A stretch of DNA of 36,748 bases, taken from the NCBI RefSeq assembly GCF_001583495.1, contig NZ_LQAQ01000001.1:1-36748 (forward strand). The letters are read 5' to 3'. The stretch comes from Flammeovirga sp. SJP92. Its GTDB lineage: Bacteria; Bacteroidota; Bacteroidia; Cytophagales; Flammeovirgaceae. Made by a program: the position numbers and the translations under genes. Shown one piece after another: positions 7,527 through 14,317 of the stretch. The stretch's first letter is position 1. Each line of letters opens with the position of its first letter. The notes beneath the pieces were generated by a model. That model was not told the DNA's origin. It worked only from the letters and a program-made list of their open reading frames with translations, and searched no databases.

Positions 7527-7766
7527 ATGAAATTCCTATTAACATCTTTGTGCTTTGTCACAATTCTTTTTATTTCTTCAATCTTCACTTCATGCACAAC
7601 TGAAAAAGAAGTAGAACCTCAGATTGAAAAACAAATGCAAATAGACTCGTACATTGACAATTGTTGTCCTGACCCTCATGATGAAGATGCAGGTATTGTA
7701 CGATCAATGACTGCAGATCCTGTTAAGAAAAAGGATTCAGAAGCAGAGGGCAAATCTTCCAATTAA
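7527..7766 (+). CDS. Small lipoprotein
   Basis: The start chosen at MKFLLTSLCFVTILFISSIF gives a clean lipoprotein signal peptide with a lipobox ending FTSC. An upstream in-frame ATG at 7458 would place 23 residues before the signal. The mature part is about 56 residues, acidic and hydrophilic, with an adjacent cysteine pair (NCCPDPHDEDAG). It diverges from the TPR-CHAT gene with a gap of about 100 bp, so the two promoters are back to back. Function unknown. Confidence 0.7.
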   Translation: MKFLLTSLCFVTILFISSIFTSCTTEKEVEPQIEKQMQIDSYIDNCCPDPHDEDAGIVRSMTADPVKKKDSEAEGKSSN

Positions 7767-7788
7767 GATTTAACGACATTCTTACAAT

Positions 7789-7853
7789 AGCTCATTTATT
7801 AATTTTTTTTTGGTAAAAAACATAAGGTTAATACCAAAGTTAATAAATGAGCT
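7789..7853. terminator. Nested double hairpin between convergent genes
   Basis: An outer 14-bp perfect stem (AGCTCATTTATTAA with TTAATAAATGAGCT) encloses a 37-base loop. That loop contains a second stem, TTGGTA with TACCAA. It lies between the lipoprotein gene (+) and the membrane protein gene ending at 7867 (-), so it is probably a bidirectional terminator of unusual form. Confidence 0.7.
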
Positions 7854-7866
7854 TTTCCTTTAATAA

Positions 7867-8736
7867 TTATTTTTCACTTTTAATCTGAAATCCTACATAC
7901 CTTTTATTTTCTGAACCTTCAAATCCCCCTCCCTCTTTAGCTAGTTTTCTAGCTTTTTTTGTCTGAGGAGGATTGATAGAAAATTTAGAGGTTAGTAATT
8001 GTTGACTAGCCTTTGGATTATCTTTGAGATAATTGCTTGCCAACAAAATTCTCTGATCAGCTGGAAGATCCTTAAAAGGGTTTGAAACTTCTTTACCAAT
8101 AATTCTATCAATATCCTTGTCAACAATCTTTGTTTTTTCCTTGTAGATCCTTGTTTCTCCTTGTTCAAGGCCGTTATATTGATCTTTGTTAGATGATAAA
8201 GTCAACATACTAAGCGTTAACAACACGAGTGAAAAAGCTTTGAATTTTTCACTTTTAGCATTCGAAACAGCTTGTCTTTCTTTAACAAGAATTTCTTCTT
8301 TTTCTTTATCCTTTGTAATAGATTCAATATTATCCATTAACTGCCTTCTCAATTCTATTTTTGACCACTTTGTAGAAGTACCAAGACCTGATAGAGCTGT
8401 TCTGTTTTCATTAAGCTGATTTATATATTTGTCAAGCATTGTCCTGTCTACTGTTTTAGATTCTATTAATTCATCCATTGTAGAGAATTCCATAAAGATC
8501 AGGAATCCACTCAGTATTATTCCAGCAGCAAACACTCCCGTTACTCTTTTTTTATTCATTAGGGAACAAATGCCACTTTTTAAATAAAAATGTGCAGAAG
8601 ATGACAATATCAAAGCAGAGGGAATTGATAGAAAGGGTGTTTCAAACTGATCCATCAAGTAGTGATTGGATATATAAGAGCTAAATAAAACAGATAGAAA
8701 TAAAATAGCGAAATCGAATATTTTAGAGATTTTCAT
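7867..8736 (-). CDS. Four-segment membrane protein with HTH-like cytoplasmic tail
   Basis: A 289-residue protein. Hydrophobic segments lie at about 8-22, 37-50, 66-84 and 167-181. Between the third and fourth is a charged helical stretch (about 85-165). After the fourth comes a soluble tail whose end, DQRILLASNYLKDNPKASQQ then LLTSKFSINPPQTKKARKLA, reads like a helix-turn-helix. Membrane proteins with a small DNA-binding-like tail occur on plasmids and phages, but I cannot name a family. It is followed 19 bp upstream (that is, beyond its start) by a 56-residue gene on the same strand, so the two may be cotranscribed. Confidence 0.65.
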   Translation of the reverse strand: MKISKIFDFAILFLSVLFSSYISNHYLMDQFETPFLSIPSALILSSSAHFYLKSGICSLMNKKRVTGVFAAGIILSGFLIFMEFSTMDELIESKTVDRTMLDKYINQLNENRTALSGLGTSTKWSKIELRRQLMDNIESITKDKEKEEILVKERQAVSNAKSEKFKAFSLVLLTLSMLTLSSNKDQYNGLEQGETRIYKEKTKIVDKDIDRIIGKEVSNPFKDLPADQRILLASNYLKDNPKASQQLLTSKFSINPPQTKKARKLAKEGGGFEGSENKRYVGFQIKSEK

Positions 8737-8755
8737 TTTTAATACAACGGTTAAA

Positions 8756-8926
8756 TTATGCTACTGAACTGGTTTTTGGATAGTTAAACGCTTCTTTTTT
8801 AGCGAATTTTTCGTGCAGAGGACGTTGTTTTCCTTTAAAATCATCATGCACTCTTGATTTAATATTAGACTGCAACACCTCCAATACACTTGGTCGTAAT
8901 GATTTTTCCGTTAATTTTGTTTTCAT
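8756..8926 (-). CDS. 56-residue basic protein, unknown
   Basis: A short open frame runs from an ATG at 8926 to TAA at 8756, starting MKTKLTEKSLRPSVLEVLQS and ending PKTSSVA. It is basic and hydrophilic with a helical first half. It is the only coding candidate in the 8737-8995 gap, reads in the same direction as its neighbours and lies 19 bp ahead of the membrane protein gene. Its size would suit a small regulator or antitoxin, but no family is recognised. Confidence 0.5.
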   Translation of the reverse strand: MKTKLTEKSLRPSVLEVLQSNIKSRVHDDFKGKQRPLHEKFAKKEAFNYPKTSSVA

Positions 8927-8944
8927 AACTACATTTTAGTTTGT

Positions 8945-8986
8945 GAAGGTCCTTAAAACTTGGCGGTGGAAAGGGCCTTCTTTTTT
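8945..8986 (+). terminator. Terminator-like hairpin with T-tract on the plus strand
   Basis: GAAGGTCCTT and AAGGGCCTTC pair over 10 positions (one G-U) with a 16-base loop, then T6. The T-tract faces plus-strand transcription, while the gene ending at 8996 is on the minus strand. It could stop antisense transcripts or stabilise the parB mRNA end. Confidence 0.55.
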
Positions 8987-8995
8987 ACAATAAAT

Positions 8996-10288
8996 CTACT
9001 GACCTTCAGCAGACTTGAAATTCTGTTTATCTAAAAGCTCCATAAACAGCTCACTTTTGAACTTCTCAGAAACTTCTTGAACCTCTGGTATCAATACCAG
9101 TTGATCGTTGTCGAGATTGTAGATCCCAACTTTATTTTTTTCATTAGGATATAACATCTCCTTGATCTTATCCTTTGCGAAAGGAATTAATTTCTCTGGA
9201 ACAGCGAAGAAAAAGTAATTTGTCCATCCAATATATGAGGTGAACTTAGTGTCATTGATTAGATCACTTTTTGACACCTTGATTTCAAATGCGACTGTAA
9301 ACCTATCAAGTGTTGCAGAGTAATATGGTTTTACTAATGAGACTGCATCTATATCATTAGCTTTGGGTTTTGGTTTACCGTAGCGATTTTTATCATTTTT
9401 ATAATTTCTTATTCTCACATTTCTGTAACAATATTGTTGTGGGGGAGTAGACATTTTTTCTATGAATGGGTACGCATGATTTGATAGATCATTGTACCAT
9501 AACCCAGTTAAGATTTGTTGGAAAGCAATCGTTTCAGTCCATTTTTTATGCTCTTCTTTATTGAGTTCTTCTTTTTTGGGTTTTGTTTCTTTTAATTCAT
9601 TCTTTTTTTGTTCCTCCTTAATCTTCTCATTTGTGATTGTATAAGCTTTATGAATTGACATTTCATTATTCACCATTTGATCAACAATCTCTGGATCTCC
9701 TTCTTTCTTGACCTTTTTATACTTTTGATAATTGGTGCCTGATAATCCCGAAATTTCCGCGATTTTTTCTCTAGTCCTTTTTCCTTCACCTTTCTTATTA
9801 CCTCCTGATTTTTGATTTTCCTTTGCCTGTTCAGCAAATTCGCTAGCTAATTGTTCGGCAATATTAAATTTTTCAGCATCAGACAAGTTACGTCTACCTA
9901 GTTGATTCTTCAGCATCCATATTTTCACCTCATCAAGTGATGAAAACACCAAACGATTTATTGGTAATTCTTTTTGTTGGGTGGCATCGTATCTATGATG
10001 ACCATCTACTAAAATATTTTTTCCATATCCAACAACATCAGTTATATATAATGGATCTCTAACTCCGTCTTCTTGTATAGATTTTATAAAATACTCAGCT
10101 TCCTTTTCTTGTTGTTTTCTAATATATTTTTTTAATTCATCAAGAACAGTAATATCAGATTTATTAATGTATTCTATCTTACTTGCATCTTGAGCTAGTT
10201 CATTTTCTTTTGCAGTATTAAGCAAGTCTAATGAACTACTTTTATCTCTTTTTTTTCTTCCTGAAAGTAAATTAGTTTTACCACTCAT
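8996..10288 (-). CDS. ParB-like protein fused to a PD-(D/E)XK-type nuclease domain
   Basis: This 430-residue protein joins a plasmid ParB to a probable nuclease. Residues 40-140 match the ParB/Srx N-terminal domain, with VDGHHRYDA at 94-102 and NQLGRRNLSDAEKF following. An HTH lies at about 172-217 (EKIAEISGLSGTNYQKYKKV). After a Lys/Glu linker (about 220-248) the C-terminal domain (250-405) has an MmcB/restriction-like core: acidic NDID at 311-314, then FEIKVSKSDLINDTKFTSYI (334-353) with the E-x-K pair Glu335/Lys337, then NYFFFAVPEKL. ParB proteins bind centromeres and stimulate ParA. The fused nuclease could add DNA cleavage or binding. It lies 177 bp downstream of the ParA-type gene, with two palindromes between them. 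Fusion and motifs are seen in the sequence; activity is inferred. Confidence 0.85.
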   Translation of the reverse strand: MSGKTNLLSGRKKRDKSSSLDLLNTAKENELAQDASKIEYINKSDITVLDELKKYIRKQQEKEAEYFIKSIQEDGVRDPLYITDVVGYGKNILVDGHHRYDATQQKELPINRLVFSSLDEVKIWMLKNQLGRRNLSDAEKFNIAEQLASEFAEQAKENQKSGGNKKGEGKRTREKIAEISGLSGTNYQKYKKVKKEGDPEIVDQMVNNEMSIHKAYTITNEKIKEEQKKNELKETKPKKEELNKEEHKKWTETIAFQQILTGLWYNDLSNHAYPFIEKMSTPPQQYCYRNVRIRNYKNDKNRYGKPKPKANDIDAVSLVKPYYSATLDRFTVAFEIKVSKSDLINDTKFTSYIGWTNYFFFAVPEKLIPFAKDKIKEMLYPNEKNKVGIYNLDNDQLVLIPEVQEVSEKFKSELFMELLDKQNFKSAEGQ

Positions 10289-10324
10289 ATTAAATAATTT
10301 TAGGTGATTATTTTATCAGCCCTA

Positions 10325-10350
10325 ACCTTGTGACAAATTTGTCACAAGGT
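10325..10350. promoter_or_regulatory. 26-bp perfect palindrome, candidate parS site, copy 1
   Basis: The half-site ACCTTGTGACAAA is followed at once by its reverse complement, giving a perfect palindrome with no spacer. The identity with copy 2 extends outward to AGCCCTA on the left and C on the right. It lies between the parA-type and parB-type genes, a usual place for a centromere. The sequence differs from the chromosomal parS consensus. Confidence 0.75.
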
Positions 10351-10390
10351 CTTTTAACGAAAATCATCAACACCTTATTAGTTAGCCCTA

Positions 10391-10416
10391 ACCTTGTGAC
10401 AAATTTGTCACAAGGT
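10391..10416. promoter_or_regulatory. 26-bp perfect palindrome, candidate parS site, copy 2
   Basis: Identical to copy 1 and shifted by exactly 66 bp, about six helical turns, so both would be bound on the same DNA face. No third copy was found in the window. Confidence 0.75.
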
Positions 10417-10465
10417 CATTCTGATATAAATTAAGAATGTATTTATACATCAGTTATGAATTTTT

Positions 10466-11326
10466 CTAAATATTCGCTTTTGTAATAAACTCTTTCACGA
10501 ACTTTCGAAACTCCTTTATATCTGATTTTGTATCAAGAGTATCTGTACGAGTATATTCAACAGAATTAGATATTGAACTACTCAATATTTCCATCGCATC
10601 AAATTCAATTTCTTGTAGCATCTTAAACTCGTGAGTAACCCTATTTACCATAGTCGCAACTGCAAAAGCTCTTGTGACTGGTTTACCTTGTTTCGCTCTA
10701 CTTTCATTTGTCTCTTCTAATAACCTATCGATGAATTCAGTTCCCTCGATCCCCATTCGTGATAATTGAAAAGGTACAATAGCGAAATCTGAAGACGATA
10801 TGATTTCAGATATAAATGAAAAACTATCAAAATTGCCTGGGCTGTCAATAATAATTATTTCATACTTGTATTTAAACTGATCTACATCTGTACGAATCAT
10901 TGAATCTTTCGAAACAAATCTTTTTGTATGATCAAACGCGATGCAGTCAACCGGGATATTCTCTACATCTGATTGTTGATAAGGCTTATATATTGACTTT
11001 TGCACATCTGTATCGTACACTAATATTTTTTTGCTAGTCATGTCATATAATACCCTTGCAAGATGAGAAGCAATAGTAGATTTTCCCGATCCTCCTTTAG
11101 TATTTGTAACAGCAATTACAATGCAGTTTTGGAGTAAGTAATCTATAGTAACACTTAAAGCTTTTGCTACGAGTCCTAATAAATCAATAGTTGAACTTTT
11201 TCCTGATTCAATTCTTTGGATACTACCTATTGAAACACCTGCTTTTTCTGCTAGTTCAATTTGTGTCAGCCCAATATTTTTTCTTAAGTTTTGTACTCTA
11301 TTTGCTATTATTAAATTATTATCCAT
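10466..11326 (-). CDS. parA: ParA-type partition ATPase with N-terminal XRE HTH
   Basis: Of the 286 residues, 1-62 form an XRE-type HTH (RVQNLRKNIGLTQIELAEKA, SIGSIQRIESGK) and 67-286 a ParA/MinD-type ATPase. The deviant Walker A is KGGSGKST at 77-84, with signature Lys77, and Walker B is IIIIDSP around Asp161. ParA ATPases move plasmid copies apart by cycling on the nucleoid under control of ParB. The built-in HTH suggests it also represses its own promoter, as in type Ia plasmid ParA proteins. It is upstream of the ParB-nuclease gene in the same direction and diverges from the small-RNA unit and the replication-type gene at 11747. Confidence 0.92.
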   Translation of the reverse strand: MDNNLIIANRVQNLRKNIGLTQIELAEKAGVSIGSIQRIESGKSSTIDLLGLVAKALSVTIDYLLQNCIVIAVTNTKGGSGKSTIASHLARVLYDMTSKKILVYDTDVQKSIYKPYQQSDVENIPVDCIAFDHTKRFVSKDSMIRTDVDQFKYKYEIIIIDSPGNFDSFSFISEIISSSDFAIVPFQLSRMGIEGTEFIDRLLEETNESRAKQGKPVTRAFAVATMVNRVTHEFKMLQEIEFDAMEILSSSISNSVEYTRTDTLDTKSDIKEFRKFVKEFITKANI

Positions 11327-11359
11327 AACTTCACATACATATTATTATGATTATTTAAG

Positions 11360-11367
11360 CAAATATA
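11360..11367 (-). promoter_or_regulatory. Possible -7 box for the parA gene
   Basis: TATATTTG on the minus strand, 34 bases upstream of the parA ATG, matches the Bacteroidota TAnnTTTG box. A well-spaced -33 TTTG was not found, so the call is tentative. Confidence 0.4.
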
Positions 11368-11464
11368 TACACCTAAAATCAATATTCATAGATATTATAA
11401 ATATTATTTTGTGTTAATAATGATTTTTTTTGTAAAAAAAATATCACACACAACATAATATGTA

Positions 11465-11498
11465 TTGAAAGTGGATACAAAATAATTAGATATATTTG
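11465..11498 (+). promoter_or_regulatory. Bacteroidota-type promoter of the small-RNA unit
   Basis: TTG at 11465 and TATATTTG at 11491 are separated by 23 bases, at the wide end of the accepted range for the -33/-7 boxes of this phylum. The predicted start is near 11503-11506, immediately before the first hairpin. Confidence 0.55.
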
Positions 11499-11504
11499 TT
11501 TCAT

Positions 11505-11658
11505 AGTTACTTCGAAAAGGAAGTACTTCTTACCTAAAAGCTCATACTTATATGAGGAAAATGTAAGAAAATATTTGCAAAGGCTGTGGTAGCCTTAAAA
11601 AAAATGAGGGGCTGTGGTGGCCCTGAAAAGGAGATTATTAAGTAGTCTCCTTTTTTTT
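11505..11658 (+). ncRNA. Candidate small RNA or leader with twin GCUGUGGU hairpins
   Basis: No credible open frame exists in 11327-11746, but a compact transcription unit does. After a promoter come a 5' hairpin (11506-11526: GT-ACTTC with GAAGTAC, one bulged T), an unstructured part, a hairpin AAGGCT-GTGGT-AGCCTT (11580-11596), a second hairpin GGGGC-TGTGGTG-GCCCT (11608-11624), and a terminator. The two central hairpins share GGCTGTGGT with purine-GCC, so the loop is conserved while the stems differ, a sign of selection on the RNA. The unit ends 88 bases before the replication-type gene at 11747 and lies opposite parA. It could be an independent copy-control RNA or an attenuating leader of 11747. 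No family is recognised. Confidence 0.6.
11626..11658 (+). terminator. Rho-independent terminator of the small-RNA unit
   Basis: AAAAGGAGA and TCTCCTTTT form a perfect 9-bp stem with an 11-base loop and run into T8. No separate promoter box is apparent between it and the ATG at 11747, so read-through may feed that gene. Confidence 0.85.
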
Positions 11659-11746
11659 ATGCCTTTTTTTTTTGTAATATAGCGCAGCGAATATTTTTAA
11701 AACAGGACTCTAACCAAGTTCTTAATTACATTTTACTCTAATTGAA

Positions 11747-12628
11747 ATGAGCACACAAGCACCTCATATCGTAAATCCGTACACGAGATTTTACAATTCA
11801 TTCCTACAAGATGAAAGTCTTCATGCTGAAGAATTAGGCATACTTTGCTATCTAAGTTCCAAAGGTCCCAGCTGGACTATTTCAGTTGCAGAAGTGAGAA
11901 AACGATTCAACCTCGGAAAACACAAAGCCCAGCGAGTGATGCAATCGCTTTGCGAAAAGTCATACATTTTCCTAAAAACTATAATCGATAAAGAAACGGG
12001 AATGTTCGAAGGGAAAAGGTATGTCTTTTCACCATCAAAGAAACGAGTTTTACCAAAATCCTCTCGGAAAAAAATTTCAACAACCGATCATCAGGAAAAT
12101 AAACAACCGGAAATACCGACAGCCGGAAAACCTGACCATATATTAAACAATGAAACAGAAGTAAATAATGAAACTATAAAAAGTAAAGAAACTATTTATA
12201 GGGAAAAAAATAATAATTCTGATTGGTTTAATGATTTAAAATCAATCATTGACTACGCACAAAGTGTAGTCAATGAAGGAAAATTTATTGATCCTGAAAA
12301 GGTGAAAAAACTTCTTCTTGAAAATGAAAAGAAAGGTTATAAGGGTTTATCTAAGTGCTTTATAGATAAAGGTTTAAAAGATCATATTGATACTTGGGTA
12401 AAGCAAAAATCCAAAGCTCCAAAGAGATTCACAGAATTGCCCCCACAAGACTATAAATATTGCGAAAAAGTACTGATTGAACGACTAAAAACAAATGAAA
12501 AAGGAGCCAAAAGTTACATAAGTAGCTATGAACGAATGACATTTAGAGAAAATATTATTAGAAATCCACAAACATTTCACGAATTTGTAGAGCAACAATA
12601 CCAAAAAATCAAAGATTATATCAAATAA
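11747..12628 (+). CDS. Winged-HTH replication-type protein
   Basis: A 293-residue protein. Its N-terminal domain (about 8-105) fits the HTH domain found in phage and plasmid replication proteins: NPYTRFYNSFLQDESLHAEE, then GILCYLSSKG and AEVRKRFNLGKHKAQRVMQSL. A Ser/Lys/Asn-rich linker follows (about 105-160), and the C-terminal half is a basic helical domain. The start is the ATG after a terminator-bounded RNA unit. It lies opposite parA and 4 bp before a 95-residue gene, with which it shares an operon. Replication initiation or helicase loading is the likely role, from HTH type and position. It is a second candidate initiator besides the gene at 3483. Confidence 0.65.
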   Translation: MSTQAPHIVNPYTRFYNSFLQDESLHAEELGILCYLSSKGPSWTISVAEVRKRFNLGKHKAQRVMQSLCEKSYIFLKTIIDKETGMFEGKRYVFSPSKKRVLPKSSRKKISTTDHQENKQPEIPTAGKPDHILNNETEVNNETIKSKETIYREKNNNSDWFNDLKSIIDYAQSVVNEGKFIDPEKVKKLLLENEKKGYKGLSKCFIDKGLKDHIDTWVKQKSKAPKRFTELPPQDYKYCEKVLIERLKTNEKGAKSYISSYERMTFRENIIRNPQTFHEFVEQQYQKIKDYIK

Positions 12629-12632
12629 TCCA

Positions 12633-12920
12633 ATGCAACTACAGCTTTTTGATAAAAACTACAATTTTACATTCCTTCAGGAACAACTTAAAAAGTTGAT
12701 TGATAAGGGTATGGAAGAGGGTAGAAGTGAAAATGTAAAAAAGCTTTACCAGTCGGCTAATCTTCGAGTAAAGAATTACTGTAAATCATCTTCAGAAAAA
12801 AAAGATGATGTGAGGTTTCGATTTGCAATGACGATAAAAAAGCATTTCAAAAATAAAAATCTCACATCAAAGGAAATTTATAGAATGTCAGTAGAAGAGG
12901 TTTTTTTACGAAAAAAATGA
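12633..12920 (+). CDS. Small basic protein in operon with the replication-type gene
   Basis: This 95-residue lysine-rich helical protein starts MQLQLFDKNYNFTFLQEQLK and has no recognised motif. The 4-bp spacing from the wHTH replication-type gene makes cotranscription almost certain and suggests an accessory replication role. Confidence 0.65.
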   Translation: MQLQLFDKNYNFTFLQEQLKKLIDKGMEEGRSENVKKLYQSANLRVKNYCKSSSEKKDDVRFRFAMTIKKHFKNKNLTSKEIYRMSVEEVFLRKK

Positions 12921-12946
12921 TGTGTTACATTCTCTTCACTCTACAT

Positions 12947-13516
12947 CTATAAGAGATGTTGAACAGCATTAAAATATAGTTTCACTTTTCCTCTTCCTTC
13001 ATCATTGATCTGATATTCAATTGGAAAAGAATTCTTACTATATTGAACAGAAATATTTTCAATACTCTCATTATATATGTTTGCAAAATCAGTAAGACTA
13101 ATAATTGAACATCCAATATCTCTTACAGGAACACCTTTGCCTGATTTAACTTTCAGTACATCTTTTTCAACAATAGATTCAATCTTTTGACCATTTCGTA
13201 GATTAATAATAATTTTAGAATTTGGTTTAAATAAATGTCTTTGGTTGAATGCTGACAATGTTAAATATGGTTGTTTGCTTACTATTCTAAATCCAAACGA
13301 GAGGTCATTACTTTCATTGGACCAGCTATTAATAAAAGTTTCATTACCAGAAAACTTGGCACTATCAGAAGTAAAAGTTATTCTTTTAGACATTTTCTGT
13401 AAAGGAGTTAAATGAGCTTCTTTTTGTTCTAACTCCTTAGAATATTTGTTTCTTTTGTAACGTTTATAGATCATAACAATAAAGAATACAGCAAAAAAAC
13501 CAATAATGATAACCAT
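12947..13516 (-). CDS. Single-span membrane protein, unknown
   Basis: A 189-residue protein with a hydrophobic N-terminal anchor (MVIIIGFFAVFFIVMIYKRY), a basic helical stretch, and a strand-rich soluble domain of about 140 residues starting near ITFTSDSAKFSGNETF. The orientation (short N-terminus, basic residues after the anchor) places the domain in the cytoplasm. It converges with the 95-residue gene ending at 12920. No family is recognised. Confidence 0.6.
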   Translation of the reverse strand: MVIIIGFFAVFFIVMIYKRYKRNKYSKELEQKEAHLTPLQKMSKRITFTSDSAKFSGNETFINSWSNESNDLSFGFRIVSKQPYLTLSAFNQRHLFKPNSKIIINLRNGQKIESIVEKDVLKVKSGKGVPVRDIGCSIISLTDFANIYNESIENISVQYSKNSFPIEYQINDEGRGKVKLYFNAVQHLL

Positions 13517-13589
13517 AACTAATTCAATTAAATAACTTTTGTAATACTAAAATAATTTTTATCGTAAGTTTCCTCCATCATTCACAACA

Positions 13590-14087
13590 TTATATTTCTA
13601 TGCCTAAAGAAATATTTATAGCTGTTGAATTAATATTATCTATCTTCAATTCAGAGGTTATAACATCCATATTTTGAGTTTCAAAACCAACCCCAACAAG
13701 ACATTTCAAATGGTCATTCAATTTAACTCTTGTTCCAATTTTAGAACCAAAGATAATTCCAACATCATTCATCTGATGCTTAGCATCAAAAGAATACCCT
13801 ACATTAAACTGCCAAAAGTTATTCAAAAAATACCAACGAAAATCCGCTTGAATAGGTATTAGTATACCATCTAATTCAGAGTAAATTCGTGTACCAAAAT
13901 TGACACCGACTGAATATGTATCTTGAAATTTAATACCATTATACATATCAGCAGAAAAAGACGATTCTCCATTATAACCTACTCCAAAATTATAACCAAC
14001 TGATAGTGCTCCATTATATTCCTGAGCTTTAGTTTCTGTAAAACTGAAAAATAAAAAAAATAAGATTGCAGATAGAAGTTTATACAT
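13590..14087 (-). CDS. Small outer-membrane beta-barrel protein
   Basis: The start at MYKLLSAILFFLFFSFTETK gives a signal peptide with cleavage after TKA. An upstream in-frame ATG at 14144 would bury it. The mature part, about 146 residues, alternates hydrophobic and polar residues with aromatic ends and glycine-rich strands (GALSVGYNFGVGYNGE, WQFNVGYSFDAK, CLVGVGFETQ), typical of an 8-strand barrel, and ends in a strand (NISLGIEI). It probably sits in the outer membrane. It follows the single-span membrane gene's upstream side by 73 bp on the same strand. Confidence 0.7.
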   Translation of the reverse strand: MYKLLSAILFFLFFSFTETKAQEYNGALSVGYNFGVGYNGESSFSADMYNGIKFQDTYSVGVNFGTRIYSELDGILIPIQADFRWYFLNNFWQFNVGYSFDAKHQMNDVGIIFGSKIGTRVKLNDHLKCLVGVGFETQNMDVITSELKIDNINSTAINISLGIEI

Positions 14088-14208
14088 AATTGCTTTTAGT
14101 AAAAAATGAGACTCAAATATCATAGAATTTAAGTTACTCATCAAACCAAAATATAATTTTCTACCATTTACATAAACATTTTTTCAAAAAAAGTCTGTGT
14201 ATACAATG

Positions 14209-14223
14209 AATATTGTAGTATAT
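14209..14223. promoter_or_regulatory. Half-operator shared with the XRE repressor operator
   Basis: AATATTGTAGTATAT occurs here and, base for base, at 22018-22032, where it is the right half of one of two operators next to the XRE gene at 21775. The left half is degenerate here. It lies 95 bases upstream of the YejK-led operon, so the repressor may also control that operon. Confidence 0.4.
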
Positions 14224-14227
14224 TTAA

Positions 14228-14254
14228 TGTCTCATAATTCCGTTTCATTAATCT
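14228..14254. other. Sequence resembling a resolvase subsite
   Basis: TGTCTCATAATTCC, then GTTTCATTAATCT, matches the res-region subsite at 24251-24277 at 22 of 27 positions in the same orientation, including the first ten. It may be a secondary resolvase site or a chance match in AT-rich DNA. Confidence 0.3.
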
Positions 14255-14317
14255 ATTTATTATATTTACATCGTTGATATATAGCACTTTGTTATTTTTT
14301 AAAACAAACTATTTTTT

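Noticed and set aside
8186-8419. 77-residue plus-strand frame
   Set aside because: Antisense shadow of the membrane protein gene at 7867.
10325-10416. Simple terminators between parA and parB
   Set aside because: The palindromes have no loop and no T-tract, and both copies are identical, which fits a protein-binding site better.
11505-11658. Type III toxin-antitoxin RNA (tandem repeats before a terminator)
   Set aside because: Only two hairpins, and the next gene is a wHTH replication-type protein, not a ToxN-like RNase.
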